Shown here: piece by piece, positions 1 through 5,060 of the stretch
Position numbering within the stretch: position 1 is the first letter of the stretch
How the letters are laid out: each line of letters opens with the position of its first letter
DNA from: Bacteroidales bacterium
GTDB lineage: Bacteria; Bacteroidota; Bacteroidia; Bacteroidales; Muribaculaceae
Assembly (NCBI GenBank): GCA_009177205.1
Contig: WFMC01000162.1
Location: 12,047-17,106, forward strand
DNA length: 5,060 nucleotides
Direction: 5' to 3'
Program-made: the position numbers and the translations under genes
The notes under the pieces: generated by a model
The model's database searches: none
What the model saw: only the letters and a program-made list of their open reading frames with translations
What the model was told of the DNA's origin: nothing

Positions 1-327
1 CACGTCGCTTCACGCGCAAAGAGAAAGAAAATCCTTAAATTAACCCGTGGTTATTATGGCAGCCGCCGTAATGTATGGACAGTAGCCAAAAATACTTGGG
101 AAAAGGGTCTCACTTACGCTTATCGCGATCGTAAGCAAAAAAAGCGCAATTTCCGCGCTCTTTGGATTCAGCGTATCAACGCTGCTGCTCGTTTGGAAGA
201 CCTTTCATATTCCAAACTTATGGGTCTTATTCACAAAGCAGGTATCGAAATCAACCGCAAGGTGCTCGCTGACCTCGCTATGAATAATCCGGCAGCATTC
301 AAAGCAATCTGCGACAAAGTGAAATAA
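1..327 (+). CDS. rplT: 50S ribosomal protein L20, 3' part (5' end cut by window edge)
   Basis: Frame 1 is open from the first base to the TAA at 325-327 and gives 108 residues that read as L20 from about residue 7. It starts [10 protein letters not shown], continues through [32 protein letters not shown] and [11 protein letters not shown], and ends in the usual C-terminal domain ([16 protein letters not shown], then ending CDKVK). Only about six N-terminal residues should be missing, so the full protein would be about 114 residues, normal for the family. L20 binds 23S rRNA early in assembly of the large subunit; the basic N-terminal arm is the RNA-binding extension. The gene normally lies last in an infC-rpmI-rplT operon, but the upstream genes are outside the window. 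Eleven of the twelve arginine codons are CGC or CGT, which fits a highly expressed gene and differs from the AT-rich codons of its neighbours. There is no terminator directly after the stop; the first convincing one is at 587-625, beyond the structured RNA. Confidence 0.98.
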   Translation, partial: HVASRAKRKKILKLTRGYYGSRRNVWTVAKNTWEKGLTYAYRDRKQKKRNFRALWIQRINAAARLEDLSYSKLMGLIHKAGIEINRKVLADLAMNNPAAFKAICDKVK

Positions 328-386
328 AAACCATTTAAACTATTTCACGTCTCGCGACGTTATAAGGATAAAGATTGAAATTCACC

Positions 387-575
387 CCACATCAAAGTTG
401 CTTGGGAAACTCATCAAATTAAAAAGAAATACCGAGACAAACTTTTTTCTCAATGGCGGGCCCCACATATCTTCGGATATGTTGCCTCTTCAATGAGAGT
501 CACAGGCGGATTACAAAGAGATTTAAGTCCTCAAACCCTGTCTATCGGAGTTTCATCACAACCCCTTTGATGTGG
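387..575 (+). ncRNA. ssrS: 6S RNA (Bacteroidales-type), rod-shaped RNA downstream of rplT
   Basis: The stretch folds as one long interrupted rod about 190 nt long, the size and shape of 6S RNA. Its ends pair perfectly over 11 bp (387-397 CCACATCAAAG with 565-575 CTTTGATGTGG). After an internal loop, 406-412 GAAACTC pairs with 548-554 GAGTTTC. Further in, CCG and GACA (432-434, 436-439) can pair with TGTC and CGG (539-542, 546-548), sharing one base with the previous helix. The middle (about 440-455 and 500-538) pairs poorly and would be the open bubble that mimics a melted promoter. The tip is a 7-bp hairpin with a C(UUCG)G tetraloop (465-471 with 476-482). From family knowledge, 6S RNA sequesters the housekeeping RNA polymerase holoenzyme, and a conserved Bacteroidales RNA (the Bacteroidales-1 motif, regarded as 6S RNA) is typically found downstream of the L20 gene, as here. 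Exact ends are inferred from the closing helix. A weak -7-like site (TAAAGATTG, 369-377) lies just upstream without a clear -33 partner, so processing from the rplT transcript is also possible. Confidence 0.82.
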
Positions 576-586
576 CCTTATAACCG

Positions 587-625
587 GGGGCGGATCGGAT
601 AATCATTCCGTTCCGCCCCTTTTTT
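587..625 (+). terminator. Intrinsic terminator of the 6S RNA / rplT transcript
   Basis: A GC-rich hairpin pairs GGGGCGGA (587-594) with TCCGCCCC (612-619), has one T-T mismatch (595/611), then continues CGGA (596-599) with TCCG (607-610) around a 7-nt loop. Six T residues follow (620-625). This is a strong Rho-independent terminator for rightward transcription. It lies 11 nt past the closing helix of the 6S-like RNA and is the first terminator after rplT, so it could end both a stand-alone 6S transcript and read-through from the ribosomal operon. Confidence 0.9.
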
Positions 626-661
626 AATTAAATATGATTTTTTATTAAAATCTTATATAAT

Positions 662-1414
662 ATGAAAGACGTAAAAAACACATTGCTCGACAGAGTAAGT
701 ATTCGCCGTTATGAGAGAGAACCTATCCCTCAGGAAACAATGGAGTTTATTTATCAAGCAGTAAGAAATACTCCCACATCTTATAATGGTCAACAATTCT
801 CGGTTATTGATATCGACGACCAGAACCTAAAAGAGGAATTATATGAAATGACAAATCAAAAGCAATTAAAAACCTGCAACAGACTTTTGATTTTCCTTTC
901 TGACTATAACAAAATATCCCTCCTTGCAAAAAATAAAGATTTGACAATGCCGCCATTCACAGACACTATGGATGGTGTCACAATTGGTATTATTGATGCA
1001 TCTCTCGCTATGATGAGTGCAGTAGTTGCGGCTGAAGCTTGCGGACTCGGCACAAATTGCGTAGGCTATCTTCGCACTGTTGATCCGTTGCGCCTGGCTA
1101 AAATCCTGAAATTACCCAAAGGGGTATTTGTAGTGTGTGGTCTGGCTCTCGGGATTCCTCGCGAACATCCCGATTTGAAACCAAAGCAACAGGCTTCTCT
1201 CGTATTTCATAAGAATCATTATAGAGAAGATAATGTGGAGATGGTGAAAGAACTTGAGGAGTATGATGAAGTTGTGAAACATTATAATGCAACTCGCGCG
1301 GGGACCACATCAACTAACGATTGGGTTGCTCATATCCTTAATTATTATGACAACGCAATGAAATATAGAATCCTGGACTATCTCAAATCTCAGGGGTATG
1401 ATGTTAATAGATAA
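662..1414 (+). CDS. NADPH-dependent FMN nitroreductase, NfsA/FRP group
   Basis: This 250-residue protein belongs to the nitroreductase superfamily: soluble homodimeric FMN enzymes that move two electrons from NAD(P)H to nitroaromatics, quinones or flavins. Near the N-terminus is the flavin-phosphate motif RVSIRRY (11-17), then PTSYNGQQ (38-45), which should contact FMN. The segment AAEACGLGTNCVGYLR (123-138) matches the core helix and strand of the fold, and GLALGIPREHPDLKPK (160-175) is close to the GLCLGWPxxNPDLKPR block of E. coli NfsA. The C-terminal section NATRAG (209-214), DWVAHI (220-225) and ILDYLKSQGY (237-246) also follows NfsA, whose length (about 240) is similar. By alignment from memory, Arg212 corresponds to NfsA Arg203, which binds NADPH, while the nearby NfsA Arg208 is replaced by Ser217. 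The start is the first in-frame ATG; it has no Shine-Dalgarno and sits 36 nt after the preceding terminator, so the leader must be very short or transcription begins inside or before the terminator. The physiological substrate is unknown; NfsA versus a flavin reductase role cannot be settled. Confidence 0.92.
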   Translation: MKDVKNTLLDRVSIRRYEREPIPQETMEFIYQAVRNTPTSYNGQQFSVIDIDDQNLKEELYEMTNQKQLKTCNRLLIFLSDYNKISLLAKNKDLTMPPFTDTMDGVTIGIIDASLAMMSAVVAAEACGLGTNCVGYLRTVDPLRLAKILKLPKGVFVVCGLALGIPREHPDLKPKQQASLVFHKNHYREDNVEMVKELEEYDEVVKHYNATRAGTTSTNDWVAHILNYYDNAMKYRILDYLKSQGYDVNR

Positions 1415-1502
1415 TTAGGATTGATGAGCATTAATAGTCATTGAATCATTGCTAAATTCATAGTTCGTGATTTTGGTGATATAACTATAATTTTAACTCT
1501 TT

Positions 1503-1546
1503 ATTCAAGCGTATAGACTCCAAATTCATACGCTTGAATTCTTTTT
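1503..1546 (+). terminator. Intrinsic terminator of the nitroreductase gene
   Basis: ATTCAAGCGTAT (1503-1514) pairs perfectly over 12 bp with ATACGCTTGAAT (1528-1539) around a 13-nt loop. It is followed by TTCTTTTT (1539-1546). It lies about 90 nt after the nitroreductase stop codon. On the minus strand the hairpin is followed by AATAAAGAG, not a T-run, so it should work mainly for rightward transcription. Confidence 0.85.
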
Positions 1547-1619
1547 CATTAAAACTTTAATTATCAATTGCGATTTAAGAGTTTCAGATTTAATCTTAAT
1601 GAGAGACTTAAGAATATCG

Positions 1620-1662
1620 AAAAAGAAAAACGGCGCTAAGGACGCATCCCTAACACCGTTTT
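1620..1662 (-). terminator. Intrinsic terminator for leftward transcription
   Basis: The arms 1627-1642 and 1647-1662 pair around a 4-nt loop (1643-1646). Read as plus-strand RNA the stem has three C-A mismatches (1634/1655, 1636/1653, 1639/1650). Read as minus-strand RNA each becomes a G-U wobble, giving an unbroken 16-bp stem. On that strand the stem ends in TTTT and runs into TCTTTTT. Both facts point to leftward termination. It may end the phosphatase transcript, whose stop is about 185 nt upstream with no nearer good terminator, or the short transcript proposed at 1620-1742, or both. Rightward it has only TTTT and mismatches, so it is a poor terminator in that direction. Confidence 0.82.
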
Positions 1663-1742
1663 GTCGTAAATAACATTGTTTTATTACCGAAGCATCCCGC
1701 TCCGCTTTTTACGAACATGTCTACGACATCGTTCTCTAACAT
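1620..1742 (-). ncRNA. Candidate minus-strand small RNA (or leaderless 30-codon ORF)
   Basis: This is a proposal, not a recognised family. A promoter-like site (1748-1776) would start leftward transcription near 1742, and a strong leftward terminator ends at about 1620, giving a transcript of about 120 nt. Its start would fold into a 9-bp hairpin with one bulged base and a 3-nt loop (1713-1721 with 1725-1734). A second pairing (1664-1670 with 1708-1714) and a competing one (1663-1668 with 1722-1727) join the first hairpin to the base of the terminator, so two folds exclude each other. An ATG at 1742-1740, right at the predicted start, opens a 30-codon frame beginning MLENDVVDMF and ending in KRC just inside the terminator stem (stop at 1652-1650). 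I recognise no such peptide. The stretch could equally be the plain 3' UTR of the phosphatase mRNA. Confidence 0.35.
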
Positions 1743-1747
1743 TTAAA

Positions 1748-1776
1748 CAATGGTAATGATAAAAAGTTTAAACAAA
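1748..1776 (-). promoter_or_regulatory. Bacteroidota-type promoter candidate, leftward
   Basis: On the minus strand TTTG (1776-1773) is followed after 17 nt by TACCATTG (1755-1748). The second element matches TAnnTTTG, the -7 consensus of the Bacteroidota housekeeping sigma factor, at all but one fixed position, and TTTG matches the -33 element. The 17-nt spacing is a little short compared with the usual figure of about 19. The predicted start is near 1742, which leaves the terminator at 1620-1662 about 80 nt downstream. In AT-rich DNA such matches arise by chance. Confidence 0.35.
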
Positions 1777-1789
1777 ATTAAAAATTTAA

Positions 1790-1814
1790 CACTCTTTAAC
1801 ATTTATCACTCTTT
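1790..1814. repeat. Direct repeat CACTCTTT x2, 17-bp period
   Basis: The octamer CACTCTTT occurs at 1790-1797 and again at 1807-1814 (AAAGAGTG on the minus strand). Both copies lie upstream of the leftward promoter candidate, at roughly -48 to -72 from its predicted start. Paired direct repeats in that place can be an activator site, but the period is not a whole number of two helix turns and the sequence is low in complexity, so chance is quite possible. The copies also lie just downstream of the phosphatase stop codon. Confidence 0.3.
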
Positions 1815-1846
1815 TCTTTGGCTTTTCAATTAAAGTCGACATTTAC

Positions 1847-2503
1847 TTAAGAAGATTGGCATGTTACCAATTTTAATATTTCATCTGCATTACTTACTAT
1901 GTGGTCGGCATAAGCTTTACGCAATTCATTAACAGGACGGAAACCCCAGCTCACACCTATGGAATCCACGCACGCTCTGCGCGCAGTCTCCATATCCACG
2001 GCACTATCACCCACGAAAGCCACTTCCGCCTTTGGTGTAGGGCTGATACTTAATATTGCAAAAGCTATCGACGGATCAGGCTTTATGGGTCGCGTAGAGG
2101 TTTGCCCCAAAATTGCCACAAAGGGGACATCAGGGAAAAAATATTTAATTATTTTCTCAGCTGCAGCTTGATACTTATTGGTGGCTACGGCTATTTTAAT
2201 GCCGCGGGAGTTGAGGTTTTGCAATAATTCAACTACACCGGGATAGGGAACTGTGGAATCAATGCAATGAGAGTCATAATATTCCCTAAAGTCTATCAGT
2301 AATTTATCAATTGTTTCTGCATCAGCATCCGGTGCTGCTCTTTCCATTAATTTCCTCACTCCGTTTCCAACCATATTATTATATGCATAGATAGGGTGCT
2401 GTTGAAAACCGTTTTTCTTCAATGCATAATTACATGCTGCACCAAGGTCGGAAATTGTATTCAATAAAGTGCCGTCAAGATCAAATATTACAAGTGATTT
2501 CAT
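1847..2503 (-). CDS. gph: HAD-family phosphatase, phosphoglycolate phosphatase type
   Basis: The 218-residue protein has every catalytic motif of the haloacid dehalogenase superfamily in order. Motif I is FDLDGTL (7-13), with nucleophile Asp8 and acid/base Asp10. Motif II is VATNK, with Thr108. Motif III is IKPDP, with Lys141. Motif IV is FVGDSAVDM (163-171), with Asp166 and Asp170 for Mg2+. The helical cap lies between motifs I and II (about 15-85), the subclass I arrangement, and length and pattern match phosphoglycolate phosphatases and close relatives such as PpaX or beta-phosphoglucomutase-like enzymes. The likely reaction is Mg2+-dependent hydrolysis of a small phosphorylated metabolite in the cytoplasm; 2-phosphoglycolate from DNA repair is the default guess, since substrate range in this family is poorly predicted by sequence. 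Residue 15 is Asn where many members have Asp. The start follows an A-rich stretch with no Shine-Dalgarno. It lies 152 nt downstream of tamL on the same strand; a TATATTTC site (2564-2557) resembles a -7 element but lacks a -33 partner, so either an own promoter or read-through is possible. Confidence 0.87.
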   Translation of the reverse strand: MKSLVIFDLDGTLLNTISDLGAACNYALKKNGFQQHPIYAYNNMVGNGVRKLMERAAPDADAETIDKLLIDFREYYDSHCIDSTVPYPGVVELLQNLNSRGIKIAVATNKYQAAAEKIIKYFFPDVPFVAILGQTSTRPIKPDPSIAFAILSISPTPKAEVAFVGDSAVDMETARRACVDSIGVSWGFRPVNELRKAYADHIVSNADEILKLVTCQSS

Positions 2504-2655
2504 TTTAATTGTTGAGTTTTTTTATAACAATAGCGGAGAGGGGAGAAAATTTAATTGAAATATAATGTTTATAGTTATAACACCGGGAATAAGGAAGTTA
2601 TTTAAATTTCATATAATTAAATAGAGATCTGCAAAATTTTTGCAATCTTCACAAA

Positions 2656-5001
2656 TCAGAAGGGGTAACCGATTGAAAAATGGAAAGCTCTGTCGCGTCC
2701 CCAGCGGGGATGTATTAAAGGCCATTCAACTTCGCCCATAGCCGGATTGTGGGCTTTCATGCCTAAATCAAAACGTAACAAAAAATAATTAAAATCAAGA
2801 CGTATTCCAATTCCGTAGGCAGCAGCCAACTCTTTATAAAATGAATTAAACCGAAACCATCCTCCCGTTTGATTTGGATAGTTGCGTATTGTCCAAATAT
2901 TGCCTATATCCACAAACATTCCCAATTCTACAATCCAAAAGAGTTTAGCGCGATATTCAGTACTTAAAATAAAACGGATATCCCCGCATTGATACATAAA
3001 ATCGCTGGAAGAATTATTTCCGGCATATCTTCCGGGACCAAGTGTTCTGACACTCCATCCTCTTACGCCATTTGCTCCTCCTCCATAAAAACGTTTTTCG
3101 AAAGGGAGCATACCGGAATTGCCGTATGGTACCCCCATGCCTAATCCTACTCTGGTAGCAATTGATTGACGATCATCAAAAATATGTGTATAGGCAATGT
3201 CTGAATCGAACTTAAAATATTGCGCGTAATGAATGCCAAATATTTCGTATGGATTTGTATGAAAATCCGACCTGTGAGCAAAGATGCTGCTTAAAGCAAA
3301 AAGTAAATTTCCTGCGATCTCCACATTGACTCTTGCATTATAGATATCCTTTTGAATCTCTCTTTTCCACGGTGGAAGATTCTTTTTATTGGTGTGATAA
3401 AATGAATAACCCATTCTCATTATAAAATGGTCTTCATAACTATAACGAAGCAAGGGATTATCAGGAGCGATCTGATTGATAAAATCATTCGTTGATGCCG
3501 GCAAATATACATAATTGATATCAATGGGAGTAAAGAGATGCTGAGTGCTTCTAAAGCGTTCGGTCCATTTATAAAACCATCCAATTGATGAAATTATGCG
3601 GGTATATTCAGGACGTTCCTGATAATTCATAGAGAGTCGCATTTCAGTTGAAGCATTTATTTTACGCTTGAAACTCTCTTTTAAAAAGGGCGCTTTGAAT
3701 TTGGGAAATTCCAATCCTAAATCTATAGATGTTTCAAGATAGCGATTGTGAATCAAGCCCTCCAGGTTACCACTGACAGATTCGTAAGCCCCTCTCAGTT
3801 TAGCAGTAAATGTCTCTGAGCCTTTCCCAATGTTTTTATGCGTATAGCTTAATCCTAATGCCACACCTAAATCACCTGCGGAATTAGTACCTTCCAACTC
3901 AGCTGCGATGGATTGACTTTTACCGGGTGTCAGGAGAATAAAAGCATCCAGTAAACCAACATCTCCCAATTGACCTACCGGCTCGAGACGAATATTTATA
4001 AATTTTAAAATTTCAAGTCGGGAGAATGCTTTATAAGTCCGGTCGACATCTCTTTCTGAATACAGCTTTCCGGGAGTAATAAAGCAATTTTCATATATAA
4101 CTCCGGGGCGCAAATAATGCCTGTTATCGCCATAACAAATTTTGATACCTTTGTAGACCAATGTATCATTATAAGCTCGCCTTAGCTGCTCTGAAGAAGA
4201 TGTCATTTCATAATTTGTAAAGCATATAACATTCCGAATAAGAAATTTATGAATACTATTAATTGAATCTGAGATATTAGCACTTTTAGATGTGTCTATT
4301 TTCAGGGTTAAATCCGTATCATAGCTATTTGAAGTCGTATCTGCCACGAAAGAGATACTTTCCTTCATAAAGTTAAAATATCCTTTATTCCGGAGTGAGC
4401 GGGTAATCAAATCTCTCTGCAAATCCAACTGCGTCAAATCCAGTCGGTCTCCACTTTTTATGCATGAAAAAACAGTATCCGACAAAACAATAGAAGCCAC
4501 CGTGGAATCAGGAATATCATAATTAATTTCTCTAATTATATGAGGTTTTCCAGGTTTCACCTTATACTCCACTTGCATTTTCTTCCCCTTTGAAAGGGTG
4601 TCGACCTCAACTTCAGCATCCAAATAACCTTTATTTGTCAAAGCCGTCTGCAATTGAGTCAGCCCTGCCTGAGTTTGACGGGGACTATAAATAACAGGCG
4701 GTTCGCCCAATTTACGGATAAACCTATTAAGCCATTTAGTGGAGTCTTTACCTGACATATTATAGACCCCGAGCCGGAGTTTCATACTCCAGAAAATCTT
4801 TTGATTCGGTTTTTGTCGGATATATGTTAACAAATCCGCTGATGTCAGAACCGGATAATTATTGCTCGAAGAATCAAGAGTAACGGAAATTTTATCCAAT
4901 AGATATTCTCCCGAAGGGACATGCCGAGTCGTGCTGCACCCGAATAATGTCAGAAGCAATGAAATAAATAAAATATATCTTATTTCATTATTTCTTTTCA
5001 T
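2656..5001 (-). CDS. tamL: TamL: TamA/BamA-family outer-membrane lipoprotein
   Basis: The 781-residue protein begins with a lipoprotein signal: basic MKRNNEIR, a hydrophobic stretch (9-20), and lipobox LFGC with Cys22 as the lipidated residue. This lipid anchor on an Omp85 protein marks TamL, the Bacteroidota counterpart of TamA. The periplasmic part holds POTRA-like repeats, roughly 35-150, 155-240 and 255-345; two carry the typical KGYLDAEVEV (124-133) and NKGYF (205-209) turns, and RQKPNQK (62-68) and GEPPVIY (99-105) also look typical of the family. The barrel begins near 360 with AAELEGTNSAGDLG (366-379). It has the Omp85 loop-6 motif VRGW (646-649, Arg647) after RFYGGGANG, and ends FHFSIGYPF, a final strand with the C-terminal Phe expected for a beta-signal. 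Family knowledge: TamL pairs with the inner-membrane-anchored TamB, and this machinery moves lipid or assembles outer-membrane proteins. TamB is not downstream; phosphatase gph is. The chosen ATG gives a normal signal peptide, although the frame stays open upstream to the window edge. Its length is normal and no break is seen. Confidence 0.92.
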   Translation of the reverse strand: MKRNNEIRYILFISLLLTLFGCSTTRHVPSGEYLLDKISVTLDSSSNNYPVLTSADLLTYIRQKPNQKIFWSMKLRLGVYNMSGKDSTKWLNRFIRKLGEPPVIYSPRQTQAGLTQLQTALTNKGYLDAEVEVDTLSKGKKMQVEYKVKPGKPHIIREINYDIPDSTVASIVLSDTVFSCIKSGDRLDLTQLDLQRDLITRSLRNKGYFNFMKESISFVADTTSNSYDTDLTLKIDTSKSANISDSINSIHKFLIRNVICFTNYEMTSSSEQLRRAYNDTLVYKGIKICYGDNRHYLRPGVIYENCFITPGKLYSERDVDRTYKAFSRLEILKFINIRLEPVGQLGDVGLLDAFILLTPGKSQSIAAELEGTNSAGDLGVALGLSYTHKNIGKGSETFTAKLRGAYESVSGNLEGLIHNRYLETSIDLGLEFPKFKAPFLKESFKRKINASTEMRLSMNYQERPEYTRIISSIGWFYKWTERFRSTQHLFTPIDINYVYLPASTNDFINQIAPDNPLLRYSYEDHFIMRMGYSFYHTNKKNLPPWKREIQKDIYNARVNVEIAGNLLFALSSIFAHRSDFHTNPYEIFGIHYAQYFKFDSDIAYTHIFDDRQSIATRVGLGMGVPYGNSGMLPFEKRFYGGGANGVRGWSVRTLGPGRYAGNNSSSDFMYQCGDIRFILSTEYRAKLFWIVELGMFVDIGNIWTIRNYPNQTGGWFRFNSFYKELAAAYGIGIRLDFNYFLLRFDLGMKAHNPAMGEVEWPLIHPRWGRDRAFHFSIGYPF

Positions 5002-5060
5002 CTGTCTTTGAAAAACACTCTTGAATATAATATTGGGGTCTTGTCTGAAGATTTTCTCAA
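4998..5060 (-). CDS. Possible 3' end of an upstream gene overlapping the tamL start
   Basis: On the minus strand one frame is open from the window edge at 5060 to a TGA at 5000-4998, giving 20 residues that end YSRVFFKDR. The stop overlaps the tamL start codon as ATGA, a common arrangement for translationally coupled genes in an operon. No family is recognisable from so few residues, and 20 open codons could occur by chance; the tamL frame itself is also open over the same stretch. If real, tamL is a downstream operon gene, which would agree with the lack of a clear promoter in 5002-5060. Confidence 0.27.
   Translation of the reverse strand: MRKSSDKTPILYSRVFFKDR

Noticed and set aside
347..360. 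Hairpin ACGTC-TCGC-GACGT considered as the rplT terminator
   Set aside because: Only five pairs, and it is followed by TATAAGG and not by T residues; kept only as a possible processing site.
1098..1313. Minus-strand 71-codon open frame inside the nitroreductase gene
   Set aside because: It is antisense to a well-supported coding region, has no family likeness or promoter, and its composition is that of a shadow frame.
1460..1495. ATAGTT / AACTAT hairpin after the nitroreductase stop
   Set aside because: It has only 6 bp with a 17-nt loop, and a much stronger terminator lies directly downstream at 1503-1546.
1575..1613. Repeated TTAAGA / TCTTAA hexamers in the convergent spacer
   Set aside because: They are short, AT-rich and irregularly spaced; a 6-bp hairpin is possible but no T-run or promoter links it to a transcript.
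1959..2171. Plus-strand 70-codon open frame inside the phosphatase gene
   Set aside because: It is antisense to the HAD motifs III and IV region; the opposite strand carries all catalytic motifs, so this is a shadow.
2599..2623. AT-only inverted repeat (TATTTAA / TTAAATA) between tamL and the phosphatase
   Set aside because: Seven A-T pairs around an 11-nt loop are weak, and such repeats are expected by chance in this AT-rich spacer.
2630..2644. Palindrome TGCAAAATTTTTGCA just after the tamL stop, considered as a terminator
   Set aside because: The arms are only 7 bp and AT-rich, almost no loop is left, and no T-run follows on the minus strand. At most it is a weak hairpin.
5002..5058. Upstream extension of tamL, whose frame is open to the window edge
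   Set aside because: No in-frame ATG is present there, and adding residues would bury the lipoprotein signal peptide that begins neatly at the 5001 ATG.

Overview
The window looks like chromosomal DNA from a member of the Bacteroidota, most likely the order Bacteroidales. The evidence is an rplT gene followed by a 6S-type RNA of the Bacteroidales kind, a BamA/TamA-family barrel carrying a lipoprotein signal (the TamL form found in this phylum), AT-rich spacers, no clear Shine-Dalgarno sequences before the start codons, and promoter-like sites that fit TTTG / TAnnTTTG better than the E. coli consensus. Genus and species cannot be read from the sequence; a gut Bacteroidales lineage is an inference.

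Layout, left to right. Positions 1-327 (+) hold the 3' part of rplT (ribosomal protein L20). Positions 328-661 contain no protein gene but hold a rod-shaped structured RNA (about 387-575), best read as 6S RNA, and then a strong intrinsic terminator (587-625). A flavin nitroreductase of the NfsA/FRP group follows at 662-1414 (+), with its own terminator at 1503-1546. Positions 1415-1846 lie between convergent genes. Besides the nitroreductase terminator they hold a minus-strand terminator (1620-1662) and, upstream of it, a promoter-like site and a structured stretch that may form a short minus-strand transcript of about 120 nt. On the minus strand are a HAD phosphatase of the phosphoglycolate phosphatase type (1847-2503) and a TamA-like outer-membrane lipoprotein, TamL (2656-5001). 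The last 60 bases may carry the end of another minus-strand gene overlapping the tamL start.

The genes are mostly housekeeping. L20 and 6S RNA belong to the growth machinery: 6S RNA binds RNA polymerase holoenzyme, and its place behind a ribosomal-protein operon would let it be made from that operon or from its own promoter. TamL acts in the outer membrane with a TamB partner that is not in this window. The nitroreductase and the phosphatase are stand-alone soluble enzymes.

No defence system, mobile element, CRISPR array, tRNA or rRNA was seen. The parts most worth a second look are the 6S-like RNA and the candidate minus-strand small RNA (or 30-codon leaderless ORF) between the convergent genes.
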